A stretch of 64,000 bases of DNA from Bacteroides sp. (GCA_014803765.1 JAAVBC010000017.1:1-64000), one strand, 5' to 3'. Positions 28,901 through 36,690 are shown, numbered from the stretch's first letter. The notes: a model not told the origin generated them from the sequence alone. Numbers and translations are program-made.

Positions 28901-29312
28901 TCAGAAAATCCAGAATATAGAACAACTTACGTCGCAGGATGTGGATGACCTTGAACGGATATTCTGGGAGGAATTAGGCACAAAGGATGACTATGAACGA
29001 TTTGTAAAACGAGAGCAACTTGATGAGAACATCCCGATCGGTGGATTCATACGCAAGTTGCAGGGAGTGGATAGAAAGAAAGCCGTAGAGATTTTTACAG
29101 AGTTCATCTCTGCCAATCAGCTCACGACGGAGCAGGAAGAATACCTTGAGGGAATACTGAACTATGTTTGCCAGAATGGAGACATACAGGTCGATGTATT
29201 GCTCACCGAGTCACCCTTTGATGATGCCGACGAAGACAGCATTTTCCCCGGCAAATTCCACAAAGTCGGTGAATTTGTTTCTCTTCTGCACAATGCTATA
29301 ACCGCTGCATGA
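25980..29312 (+). CDS. hsdR: Type I restriction enzyme endonuclease subunit HsdR (EcoEI-like)
   Basis: A ~1110-aa motor-nuclease. Residues 1-125 carry a DUF4145-like helical domain (NARRALEWMARAIFTM); ~185-260 the HSDR_N PDDEXK nuclease with YADYVLFGPD and VIEAKR; ~340-560 helicase domain 1 with Walker A ATGTGKTRTA (~362) and DEAH (~457); ~600-760 helicase domain 2 with VSVDMLDTGIDVP and MIGRGTRL; ~900-1090 an EcoEI-type C-terminal domain. It translocates and cuts unmodified DNA. ATG at 25,980 is preferred over the TTG at 25,974. Ends 10 bp before the zinc-ribbon gene. Confidence 0.95.
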   Translation: MMNFDYLKDIPELSAMYRYCDSAERNQYADPEMSALNARRALEWMARAIFTMKNMEIPERFSLFDMVTSPTFTEFVNDERLMMAVHYIRKIGNAGAHIRNVKRSESFFAVLNLYNFIGGILLKLRVIDELLPFDKELLPKAPTLSIPTKEVDPEKPKDFAVQVDPETVSEASFVSPAVSWANISEAETRRRFIDLMLREAGWDVLDTDGDIQPGKACVEIEVQGMPNNEGVGYADYVLFGPDRKPLAVIEAKRTSVNPTSGEHQAELYADCLEKKYGVRPVIYLTNGFKHYVVDRLGFPKREISAFHSLEDLQVLHHRQGRADITDMSVKQEISGRYYQIAGIHALCDHFNKKHRKGLLVMATGTGKTRTAISLVDLLMRAGWVKNTLFLADRTSLVKQARREFAKHLPNVECSDLTATEHNKNARILFSTYQTMINYVDADVKPFSVGRFDLIIVDEAHRSIFDKFKAIFRYFDAMLVGLTATPRDQVNRSTYDIFELEQGEPNYAYEYQTAVDDGFLTPYRGLKYESDVLKNGIRYDDLSEEEREQMEQIWEWEALQDAIDPERASEPRDIGNSEIFKYVYNTSTIDNMLNELMSKGLRVESGEKIGKTIIFAMNREHAEKIVTRFNILFPHLGPDFCKQIDYSIKYAQDLIEKFEVRGGMPQVVVSVDMLDTGIDVPDVLNLVFFKRVRSRIKFWQMIGRGTRLSEDIFSPGKHKEEFYIFDWCGNFDFFGQNPMGIEPMRTQSLTERLFGLRADIALLLQAAQYQEDGSWEKEWHDKLKETLHGQLMQLNDNHISVREHWETVAFYRNKSNWQVLNAVGVDDMKREIAPLLPTMGGNEPALKFDMLSLYVQLSLLDDSFDASRYEGKITVIAQALRKLGTVPQVMSKIDLINEVLTPNFWDNKSLSSIEKMRLELRDLLQFLTGNSGRTFDVNINDESSFKGEAGAINPTMTYRQKVLDFLAEHRDMPVLQKIQNIEQLTSQDVDDLERIFWEELGTKDDYERFVKREQLDENIPIGGFIRKLQGVDRKKAVEIFTEFISANQLTTEQEEYLEGILNYVCQNGDIQVDVLLTESPFDDADEDSIFPGKFHKVGEFVSLLHNAITAA

Positions 29313-29322
29313 TAAAATAGAT

Positions 29323-32058
29323 ATGGCTACAATTGACATCCTGAAAAAATCGTATGAGCAGATTAAGCTATATCCGCTATTCTTCTTCAATGCTGTTGAA
29401 GAATGGGACTATAGTACTCGTCAAACAGTACATTACTGGGTTCCGGAAGCCGTGTATGTATCAGAAGACAGAAGTAATCGAATTTTCAAGGAGAGTATTG
29501 AGTCTAAAACCAAAGATATACTGTTTGCTTTTGGCAAGCCAAGTCCAGAACAAGTCGTCGGAAACACTGATTATATACGACTTGATCTTGAATCGTTTGA
29601 CGCAAATAATATTGAACATGTAAAAGCCGTCTTGACAATATTCCTAACCAAAGCATACAATACGTCCGATAGGTTTTCTGCAAGAGAGTTTCTCTGGATG
29701 CTCAATTCATATTGTATAGAAATACCGATATTATCAGCAGCACTTGAAAGTTTTGACCAACATACGATACAGCCATTCTTCTGGAATGCACTGAAACATT
29801 ACTCCATGTGTTTGTCTGTACCAAAACAAAGACTAATACAGCAATTCCTTTCATCTAAAGGAGTCTCATCTAATATCTACCTTCCTCAATCGCTGAATGA
29901 AGCACTGAAATATTGTTACCCTACTATTGACTTCTCGAATGAGAATCGAAGCATTTTTCAGCTTATATATATTGCTGTCAGAAGTGCAAAGTATAAGGAT
30001 ATTGAAATTGACCAAAATTCAGAGTCAATAAATAATCCAGATAATTTCTTCCTACAAATCCGAAAATGGTTAACTGATTCAGAGTATCAATTCTCAGATT
30101 TTGATACATTATCAAATCTTTTTAGACTGTTTTCTCCAGATGTTCAAGTTTTGCTTGTAAAACGATACTTCCACGCTGTAAGAACGGGGTATGTTCAGTT
30201 TAACCAAGAACTGCTAAAAAGTTTTCAGGAAAATAAATTTGAGAACTGGGGCACATATTATCATTGTGCTCATGAAGCAAGCAAGCCTATACGTTTGGCC
30301 GTTCAGTTATTGTGTGATAACATCTTGACATTCTTGAATAGTGGGAATACCGTACTTCAGACGATTAATGGAACTTTGGATATGGCTTATGCACAATGTG
30401 ATACGAACTCGCCGGAGGTGGACTTCGGACTGAAACATATTGTACCGGTATGTAATGGTGGAGCCGTGCCTAATAATGCTAAATTTGCTGGATTTATTTG
30501 CTACAAGATTGTACTATCGCTAAATGAAAAGGAATTTACTTCGGAGGCAATTCTTAAGAACTTTAGAAAATATCTAAATCTCTTTGGTCGTCAACTTACA
30601 GAGCCTGTATGTCACAATGAAGAAACTACACTTCAGCAATGTCAAGCATCTCTTGCGGACGTACATGCTTGTGATAATTGTATTTCAAGTGGCATTAAAC
30701 GCCTTGATAAGTTTGAACTCAGATTGGGAGATGATAGTGATAATTACAAAAGAACTATTTTAAGGTTCTTTACAAATACTGCTTTTACTTCGGGATCAAT
30801 TGTTTTGGTTGCACCTACGCAGTCCATGATTGCCCCCGATGAAGTTAGACGACGTATAGTTTCATGGCTCAATGAAAATTTACAATTGATACCAGGAATA
30901 ACTACAAGATTAAAATCCGGAACTAAAAGGCAATTAAAATCCGGGTGGAGGTCAAAGAATGATCTTGATAGTTGCTACAATTCAATAGTTCGGGATTACT
31001 TACTTCCGTCATGGTGTACTATAGAGCCAAGAAGAAATGCCTATATCGGAAGAGGTGTACTTAATAAGGAAACAGGCATTGATGAGGAGTTTAATCGTAG
31101 AAATCGGATTCGTTCTTCAAATGATGTAAAAATCCAAGAGAAAGAAAACGCCATAATTCTTCCACGTATTGTTGCTGCCTTAAATGAACGTCTGGACGTA
31201 CAACCGGATAATAACGGGGTATATCATATTCCTTATGATGTGGAGTTGCTTCGTAAATTGAAGACAGACTTCTACACACTCAAAGAAGAGGAAAACTCCA
31301 CGATATTCAATGAAAGGAATACCGGATTCATGACTACTACAAAATCTAAATATGATAGATATTGTGCCCCTAAATATGATAATGATATAAATTTTGTAAC
31401 TCATCTTCCATTTATGTGGTGCAGAGGTAAAGAGTGTTTCAAGACTTCATTAGGAGACCAGACTTTAGCATCATGTAAAACTTGGAGTCAATACACCATT
31501 TTACACTTATTGGAAATTTTGGGATTTCCTCAGATAACTGAGACATCGGGAGGGAATGAGGCGTCAGAATTGCTCCGAAGCTTTATCGGTATGGTAAACA
31601 AGGCTTCAGCTCTATTCAAACGTGTAAGGTGTCGAGAGTGTAATCATATATTATTTCCCATAGGCGGTTCAAACTTTAATCGTTATAATAACTTTGAATG
31701 TCGGGTACCAACCTGTGGAGAAAGGGGAAAACGAATCTATCTTAGCCAATGTCATCACTGTAAAACTGGGTTAATTGACTCTCGTGATTCCGCTCAATGT
31801 CCCAATGGTTGGCATATTTGTCCTAAATGCCTTAGTTGTTGTGATGATGCCTTGTATGAAAGAATGGCGAGTAAATATGTCCTTCGCAAACTGACTATTC
31901 CGCCACGAATATCAGAAAAACTGGGGCATGGTCACAATGACAAGGACGACTATTTCTGCCCCAAATGTGGTGGAGAGATAGCAACAGTCCGTGATGAACA
32001 TACTGACAGAATAGCTAAAGTATGTCAAGTGTGCAAAACTATTTACGAGGAATTATGA
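29323..32058 (+). CDS. 911-aa zinc-ribbon protein of the restriction operon, function unknown
   Basis: I do not recognise a family for this protein. The N-terminal ~700 residues show no motif that I can name, apart from a CDNC pair near 447 and WCRGKEC near 705. The last ~140 residues are packed with metal-type pairs: CREC (~770), CRVPTCGE, CHHC, CPNGWHICPKCLSCC, CPKCGGE and CQVC, enough for three or more zinc ribbons. It starts 10 bp after hsdR, so it belongs to the operon and probably works with the restriction complex, for instance by binding DNA or the kinase partner. The gene is more AT-rich than hsdR. A terminator follows 135 bp later. Confidence 0.7.
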   Translation: MATIDILKKSYEQIKLYPLFFFNAVEEWDYSTRQTVHYWVPEAVYVSEDRSNRIFKESIESKTKDILFAFGKPSPEQVVGNTDYIRLDLESFDANNIEHVKAVLTIFLTKAYNTSDRFSAREFLWMLNSYCIEIPILSAALESFDQHTIQPFFWNALKHYSMCLSVPKQRLIQQFLSSKGVSSNIYLPQSLNEALKYCYPTIDFSNENRSIFQLIYIAVRSAKYKDIEIDQNSESINNPDNFFLQIRKWLTDSEYQFSDFDTLSNLFRLFSPDVQVLLVKRYFHAVRTGYVQFNQELLKSFQENKFENWGTYYHCAHEASKPIRLAVQLLCDNILTFLNSGNTVLQTINGTLDMAYAQCDTNSPEVDFGLKHIVPVCNGGAVPNNAKFAGFICYKIVLSLNEKEFTSEAILKNFRKYLNLFGRQLTEPVCHNEETTLQQCQASLADVHACDNCISSGIKRLDKFELRLGDDSDNYKRTILRFFTNTAFTSGSIVLVAPTQSMIAPDEVRRRIVSWLNENLQLIPGITTRLKSGTKRQLKSGWRSKNDLDSCYNSIVRDYLLPSWCTIEPRRNAYIGRGVLNKETGIDEEFNRRNRIRSSNDVKIQEKENAIILPRIVAALNERLDVQPDNNGVYHIPYDVELLRKLKTDFYTLKEEENSTIFNERNTGFMTTTKSKYDRYCAPKYDNDINFVTHLPFMWCRGKECFKTSLGDQTLASCKTWSQYTILHLLEILGFPQITETSGGNEASELLRSFIGMVNKASALFKRVRCRECNHILFPIGGSNFNRYNNFECRVPTCGERGKRIYLSQCHHCKTGLIDSRDSAQCPNGWHICPKCLSCCDDALYERMASKYVLRKLTIPPRISEKLGHGHNDKDDYFCPKCGGEIATVRDEHTDRIAKVCQVCKTIYEEL

Positions 32059-32121
32059 CACGCCTTATTTGCGAATGATAGTTATAGCGATAAAGATTAC
32101 TCTCAAATACCTTTAATGCGC

Positions 32122-32170
32122 ATTACTGGCAAAATGGTATATTTGAAGAAATTGAGCATTTGCCAGTAAT
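32122..32170. repeat. 12-bp perfect inverted repeat downstream of the restriction operon
   Basis: ATTACTGGCAAA at 32,122-32,133 is the reverse complement of 32,159-32,170, with a 25-base loop. It precedes the terminator hairpin and may be part of the same 3' structure. Confidence 0.6.
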
Positions 32171-32193
32171 TTGCCAATTGAATAAAAGATCAG

Positions 32194-32233
32194 CGAGATA
32201 ACTATTGGATTTCCAATGAGTTATCTCGTTTTA
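32194..32233 (+). terminator. Terminator of the restriction operon
   Basis: CGAGATAACT-ATTGG at 32,194-32,208 pairs with CCAAT-G-AGTTATCTCG at 32,213-32,228 (one bulged G), closed by a 4-base loop and followed by TTTTAT. A strong hairpin with a T-tail, in the right place to end the operon begun at 17,922. Confidence 0.8.
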
Positions 32234-32323
32234 TCTGTGCCCGGAACAGTGATAACCTTTGTTGGTGTTATTTGAACTAACTTGCTGATATTTTGTCAGG
32301 CTAATCTGATCAGACCTCCGATA

Positions 32324-33214
32324 TTATTTCGTAGATAGGAATACTCCTCCAATTACTAATAATGTATAAATGGCCATTGTGAGAGTAAATGGTTCATCAA
32401 GTATAAATGACGATGAAATAATTGTAACTATTGGAACGAGGTAAATGTAGTTGGACGTACGTTCTGCTCCCAAATAGCGTACCGCTGTATTCCACATGAG
32501 ATAGCATAGGAATGATGCACCAACACTTAAAAACGCAAGATTGGCAATAATAGATTTTAAATCAGCGAGCCTGCTTTGGTGTTCGGAAGGAAAAAGAATG
32601 TAATATAGTATTGCTGTGATAACACCATAGGTAAATACCTTTCGGGTAATAAATAAATTGCTGTATCTACAATTAATCCTTTTCAATATAAGACAATAAG
32701 CTGCCCATGAAAAGGCAGCGAATAAAGTTAGTATATCTCCCAATGGATTTATACCGTATAGCATAGAACCGTTGAGTACAACAATTCCCACTCCTATGAA
32801 TGCGACTATGGAGCCAATCCATGATGATACTTTAATTGTGTCTCTGAACAGCACCTTACCAAGTATCATTGTGAAGATTGGTGCGCAGCAAATTATTAAC
32901 GAAACATTCGAAGCAAACGTGATTCCAAGAGCAGAGTTCTCGGCTATAAAATATAGTGATCCTCCGGTTATACCTGCGGCAAGCATCATAAGCTCATCTT
33001 TTCGCGTATCAGCCCATAGTCTGTTATGGCAGAGTATTAGCGTACAGAAGTATGCAATCAAAAAACGGATTATGAAAATCTCTACAGGATTTAATCCATT
33101 AATGATTAAGGATTTTGTTGATACGAATGTTACACCCCATACTATAATGGACGCTAATGCCATTACATTATAAATCAAATTCTTGCGTGACATCGGAGTG
33201 ATTTTAAGTTTCAT
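32324..33214 (-). CDS. EamA-family (DMT) transporter
   Basis: A 296-aa membrane protein with about ten hydrophobic segments in two EamA halves: the first opens IIVWGVTFVSTKSLI with the typical NPVEIFIIRFLIAY following, and the second begins near 150 (NPLGDILTLFAAFSWAAYCLI) and ends with IVTIISSSFILDEP. DMT carriers export amino acids or other small metabolites; the substrate is unknown. It lies within the island, reading toward the restriction operon. Confidence 0.9.
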   Translation of the reverse strand: MKLKITPMSRKNLIYNVMALASIIVWGVTFVSTKSLIINGLNPVEIFIIRFLIAYFCTLILCHNRLWADTRKDELMMLAAGITGGSLYFIAENSALGITFASNVSLIICCAPIFTMILGKVLFRDTIKVSSWIGSIVAFIGVGIVVLNGSMLYGINPLGDILTLFAAFSWAAYCLILKRINCRYSNLFITRKVFTYGVITAILYYILFPSEHQSRLADLKSIIANLAFLSVGASFLCYLMWNTAVRYLGAERTSNYIYLVPIVTIISSSFILDEPFTLTMAIYTLLVIGGVFLSTK

Positions 33215-33400
33215 TCAACCGGAGGTTTTTATGATTTCCTTCTAAAGATAGTGCTAAAAGATTTGGATGAATACAATACTTTTGTATTCGAGAAGCTTAC
33301 GAAAGTTCATGGCATTTTCAAGATGCAGAGTTCTTTTGTACTCAGTGAGATAAAACACAAAACAGTTTTGATATTCGGTTGTAATTGAGTTTTGTAGTTT

Positions 33401-33832
33401 TCAAAAATTAGATATAGACATACCCTCGATACCGCATTTTTTGACGATATGTTTAACCTTCTCGATAGTTGCGTCTGTAACACCATCGCGTACTGATATG
33501 TGAAGTTCCGAGCCGGTTTTGAGCCGGTTTATCTGAGTAGAATCCATTGATGCAAACCACTTGGAGAATAGATCGGGAAAATCCTGGTTACTTGTATCCA
33601 ATATCAAAGGATTATCATCTTTACCTAAGAAATTATTATTACAAGCCATCAGACTATCGGAAGAAATCTCAAGCACGACAATAAACGTTCTGTCGGCATC
33701 GGTATATTCCAATGGAGGTCTATCATCTTCTGCCAACACTGTCTTTTGGGTGTTATTAGATGATTGACTACATGAAGCAACCATCATTGTACAACCCATC
33801 AACAAATAAAAAATATTGTTCAACTTCATCAT
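33401..33832 (-). CDS. Small lipoprotein, unknown function
   Basis: About 143 aa from the ATG at 33,832. A lipoprotein signal is visible (NIFYLLMGCTMMVASCSQ, with the lipobox Cys in VASC), so it should be anchored in an envelope membrane. The mature part (RTFIVVLEISSDSLMACNN; SKWFASMDSTQINRLKTG) matches no family I know. It lies inside the 97-bp repeat boundary, just after the thioesterase stop. Confidence 0.65.
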   Translation of the reverse strand: MMKLNNIFYLLMGCTMMVASCSQSSNNTQKTVLAEDDRPPLEYTDADRTFIVVLEISSDSLMACNNNFLGKDDNPLILDTSNQDFPDLFSKWFASMDSTQINRLKTGSELHISVRDGVTDATIEKVKHIVKKCGIEGMSISNF

Positions 33833-33881
33833 GAATATATACTTAGTCTTATTAGTACTCATGCAGATGATTATACATTGC

Positions 33882-33978
33882 CTACCTAAAGGAAACTGCT
33901 GAAGAGGGCTGCTACTTCATCTCCGCGCGACATCTTGCCATCTTTGAGCATTACGCAGGTAATGTCGCCTTTGGTGAT
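33882..33978. repeat. Right copy of the 97-bp direct repeat
   Basis: Matches 16,170-16,266 at 96 of 97 positions in the same orientation. Here it is the working 3' end of the thioesterase gene. The 17.6 kb between the copies holds the toxin-antitoxin pair, the restriction operon, the transporter and the lipoprotein. Confidence 0.9.
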
Positions 33979-34293
33979 GAGTTCGCCATCGTTGCGTCTG
34001 ATTACTTGATGAAATATAAAACGCGCGCCTTTTCTCTCCAGATTCAACGAACTGATGAATATGTCGCCGCTCCTGAGCGGTGAGAAATACTCAATGTCAA
34101 TTTTTCTAACGACTGCGTCAATGCCATCATTATGGAGGTCAATGAAGCGAACGCCGGCTGCTTCGCAGAATTTATGGCGGGTATGCTCCATATAGTGAAG
34201 ATAATTGGCATTATTGACGATCTGTTCGGTGTCCAGTTCATAATCTCGCACCTCCATCTCAAGAGAGAAAATCGGGTTTTCAGTATGTGGCAT
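33886..34293 (-). CDS. Acyl-CoA thioesterase (YbgC/4HBT hotdog family)
   Basis: A 135-aa hotdog-fold thioesterase that hydrolyses an acyl-CoA. The Asp-containing helix region VRDYELDTEQIVNNANYLHYMEHTR is that of YbgC/FadM proteins, and the chain length is normal. The final 30 codons are the DNA that is duplicated 17.6 kb away. The gene follows the membrane-protein gene by 15 bp and is probably in one operon with it. Confidence 0.88.
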   Translation of the reverse strand: MPHTENPIFSLEMEVRDYELDTEQIVNNANYLHYMEHTRHKFCEAAGVRFIDLHNDGIDAVVRKIDIEYFSPLRSGDIFISSLNLERKGARFIFHQVIRRNDGELITKGDITCVMLKDGKMSRGDEVAALFSSFL

Positions 34294-34308
34294 ATCGTTT
34301 TGTCTTAG

Positions 34309-34845
34309 TTATTTGCTAATTGTTTGAAAGAGAGCCTGCGACAGCTCTGAATTATTCCGCAATAAGGTTTCGGGAATAAAGAGAAGTCCGTGTTTGTCGA
34401 AGCGGAATATGTAGTCGTTGAAGCCTCTGTAAGGGGGCAGAATAATCGAACGTAAAGAGATTGTCTTTACGACAGGGGCGGGTTCCTCTACGCACTCATC
34501 GTTTTTCTCAGTCTCCTCTCTGAAGGGTTTGGGATAGATTGTGATCCTCAGACATTCAGTTTCCTGCGATACGCTTACAGAATGGGGAAGAGAGTTGAAA
34601 GCAATATCAGGATGGAGAGCGAATGAAATATACGCAAATCCCATTATCATTGGAATCAGAATGAAGCCCACCATCAGCATCAGGATTGCGGGCCGGATAT
34701 CCCCGGCAATAATAGCCCATAGCAGCAACGAGATTAAAATTGCCGCAATAGGGAGTATAGTCCATTTAAGTCGCGATAGATAAAGATACCCGATCAGAGA
34801 CTTTCCTGAAACTTTAAATCGGTATTCCGCAGATTCTTTTTCCAT
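34309..34845 (-). CDS. Two-helix membrane protein, YcxB-like
   Basis: A 178-aa protein with two adjacent membrane segments at about 30-50 and 55-80 (WTILPIAAILISLLLWAII; AILMLMVGFILIPMIMGFA) and a soluble C-terminal part ending PETLLRNNSELSQALFQTI. The layout of two helices followed by a beta-rich domain resembles the YcxB-like family; this is a structural impression only. Between the Ntn hydrolase and the thioesterase in one reverse-strand run. Confidence 0.65.
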   Translation of the reverse strand: MEKESAEYRFKVSGKSLIGYLYLSRLKWTILPIAAILISLLLWAIIAGDIRPAILMLMVGFILIPMIMGFAYISFALHPDIAFNSLPHSVSVSQETECLRITIYPKPFREETEKNDECVEEPAPVVKTISLRSIILPPYRGFNDYIFRFDKHGLLFIPETLLRNNSELSQALFQTISK

Positions 34846-34885
34846 CTTTCAATCAGGGTGGACTATATGGAGTATGAGAGAGAAA

Positions 34886-36061
34886 TCAATATTTGAAATC
34901 AATTGCCTTCCTGTCGCGTTTCTCCTTGATGAGTCTGTAGACTTCAAGGTTTTCAGGAGTCAGAACCTGAATGAAGCCTGTGCCATCGGAGTTTGAAAGG
35001 GTGCGCGTATCAATATACTTTGAGCTTCTTTTCTTTGATTTACCCTGCGGATAATTGAAGACGATATCTCGTCGACTGCGCGCAAGATTGGCTTTGGGTG
35101 ACGTGCCTCCGGCGGCTATGGCTTTCAGTTCATCGTCAACCCCGTCAGCATGACACCATACCGGCACTATCTCCGAGCAGGGGGGATAGCCCAGTCCTGT
35201 CCACATGATGTATTCAGGTATAATAAATTCCGGGAGAGGAGTATCCTTAAGGTCAAGGGGCTGTATGCCCTCAATTACTACGGTAGCAGTAGATTTATAG
35301 CGAGGTATGTAATCTTCATCCACTATCCAGCGGGTAGATGAGGAAAGTCCGTCGGTCTTATTTACGTCGTGATAGAAATTACGTGACAGATTTTCAGTCA
35401 GGAGTTCCGGAGTGATACCACCTTCTTCTATGTAAGGAGCGAGGATATGATTCGCATTCGCTTCGCGAACGTAGCCATAGCCTTCCCCTTTTCTGCCGGA
35501 ATGACTGTAGTTAGTGCGGATCAGCACACCTCCCGGTGCATCCGAAAGGTCATACTTAACGTAGGAATGATTATTTGTCTCGAAAAACGCGCCATTGCCG
35601 TAAGCATCGATTACACCGAAATTGGCTTCCACTCCCATCGGGCGGGGGAGGGAATTGAGGAGAGCCTCGAAGTCATCAACAGTGGTGCAGGAACGCAGTG
35701 CGATAGACATGACGAATCCCTCACGATCCATTTTAGACTGAGGCACCTTGTCATCCTTGATATTATAAGATGCCGTATTCATGACTGCGAAACCGACTTC
35801 GTTCATTCCAATCCATGCTTCATCACGCTTAGTGTCTGTGGCGTTATACAAAGCAACATAAGAATGTTCGCCATCCTTTCCCGGAATATAGTCAATGACA
35901 TTATCAGTGTTAGATGTATCGCGATGTTTCCATAGGAGCGGTCTGCCCGAGGCAGAAGCGTCTGCAGCCACGATAGCCGAGGTGCATGGCGAAGCCTCGA
36001 TTGCAGAGAATGCAATGCAACAAAGTGAGAAAAATATACGTTTACAAGACAGATAATTCAT
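34886..36061 (-). CDS. Secreted Ntn-type hydrolase (C45/choloylglycine-hydrolase superfamily)
   Basis: A 391-aa protein with a signal peptide (IFFSLCCIAFSAIEA) followed by PCTSAIV, so C26 would become the N-terminal nucleophile after processing. LLWKHRDTSN supplies the Arg/Asp positions typical of this superfamily, and GMNEVGFAVMNTAS follows. Members cleave linear amides: bile salts, penicillins, acyl-amino acids or peptides. The subgroup looks closer to peptidase C45 than to classical bile-salt hydrolases; the substrate is not known. The predicted promoter leaves virtually no 5' leader. Confidence 0.8.
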   Translation of the reverse strand: MNYLSCKRIFFSLCCIAFSAIEASPCTSAIVAADASASGRPLLWKHRDTSNTDNVIDYIPGKDGEHSYVALYNATDTKRDEAWIGMNEVGFAVMNTASYNIKDDKVPQSKMDREGFVMSIALRSCTTVDDFEALLNSLPRPMGVEANFGVIDAYGNGAFFETNNHSYVKYDLSDAPGGVLIRTNYSHSGRKGEGYGYVREANANHILAPYIEEGGITPELLTENLSRNFYHDVNKTDGLSSSTRWIVDEDYIPRYKSTATVVIEGIQPLDLKDTPLPEFIIPEYIMWTGLGYPPCSEIVPVWCHADGVDDELKAIAAGGTSPKANLARSRRDIVFNYPQGKSKKRSSKYIDTRTLSNSDGTGFIQVLTPENLEVYRLIKEKRDRKAIDFKY

Positions 36062-36065
36062 ATTA

Positions 36066-36097
36066 CAAAGATAATTCTAAAAAAATAAACAAGCAAA
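36066..36097 (-). promoter_or_regulatory. Promoter of the Ntn hydrolase, nearly leaderless
   Basis: On the reverse strand TTTG (36,097-36,094), exactly 20 nt, then TATCTTTG (36,073-36,066). The ATG of the hydrolase is at 36,061, only four bases past the -7 box, so the transcript should start at or near the start codon. The divergent DUF4250 start lies at 36,100, three bases beyond the -33 box. Confidence 0.7.
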
Positions 36098-36099
36098 TT

Positions 36100-36276
36100 A
36101 TGTCATTACCAAACGATCCCTTCATGCTTTATAGTCTGGTGAATATGAAGCTGCGCGATGAATATTCCGATCTTCCATCTCTTTGCAATGGATTAGGTAT
36201 TTCAGAAGAGGAACTGAAGCAGAAGCTGGCAGCAGCCGGTTTCAGCTATGATTCTGTCGGCAATCGCTTTATGTAG
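36100..36276 (+). CDS. DUF4250 protein
   Basis: A 58-aa protein starting MSLPNDPFMLYSLVNMKLRD, with SLCNGLGISEEELKQKLAAAGF following; this is the full-length DUF4250 pattern of Bacteroidota and Firmicutes. Function unknown; the helical repeat reads like a small HTH-like fold. ATG 36,100 is chosen because an open frame extending upstream overlaps the hydrolase gene. Confidence 0.85.
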   Translation: MSLPNDPFMLYSLVNMKLRDEYSDLPSLCNGLGISEEELKQKLAAAGFSYDSVGNRFM

Positions 36277-36353
36277 AGCGGGGATAACAAAAAAAGAGGT
36301 TGCAATGTTAACTAATGTTGAATAAGTATAAACTGACTAAACGCATTCAACCA

Positions 36354-36405
36354 ATGCAGACGGAGAGTGTTTTAATGGTACAAAAGCAATTGAAAAGTCT
36401 GCATC
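36354..36405. repeat. Inverted repeat at the chromosome/element junction
   Basis: ATGCAGAC at 36,354-36,361 and GTCTGCAT at 36,398-36,405 are exact complements. Looser complementarity of AGTATAAACT (near 36,326) with AGTTTATA (near 36,450) encloses them. The gap 36,277-36,690 has no gene and lies between the last chromosomal gene and the integrase. Confidence 0.5.
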
Positions 36406-36466
36406 GGTTCGAGAGAATAAATGCAAGCGAGTAAAGTTTAGTTAGATATAGTTTATAGTGGAATCC

Positions 36467-36506
36467 GAGTGGGATGTCGCGTTGAGCGACATCCCACTCT
36501 CATTTT
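36467..36506. terminator. Hairpin with 14-bp perfect stem
   Basis: GAGTGGGATGTCGC (36,467-36,480) pairs with 36,486-36,499 around the loop GTTGA, followed by TCATTTT. It may end transcription of DUF4250, of the integrase from the other side, or lie in the attachment region. Confidence 0.7.
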
Positions 36507-36611
36507 CAATAAGTTATAGCTCTAAGTGGATGATTTAGCGTGATTTATATTTAAATAGTTAAAGGACATAAAGAGACTTAAGGGTTAAGGAAAAGACTTA
36601 AAAAGACGCAA

Positions 36612-36673
36612 TTTTTGGGAAGAAAGTCCCAATTTTGGGGACGATTTTGGGAACGTTTGGGAATTTTTTGGGA
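36612..36673. repeat. TTTTGGGA repeats next to the integrase stop
   Basis: TTTTGGGA-like words occur at 36,613, 36,633, 36,645, 36,655 and 36,666, with one inverted TCCCAA at 36,627. Regularly spaced short repeats beside a tyrosine-recombinase gene often are arm sites for integrase or excisionase. Confidence 0.6.
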
Positions 36674-36690
36674 AACTTTTATGTGCCCTT

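Noticed and set aside
34886-36061. Classical bile-salt hydrolase
   Set aside because: It is secreted and longer than cytosolic bile-salt hydrolases and follows the C45-type pattern; only the superfamily can be assigned.
36277-36690. CTnDOT-type attachment core (GTANNTTTGC)
   Set aside because: No such sequence is found next to the integrase; the attachment site of this element must be different.
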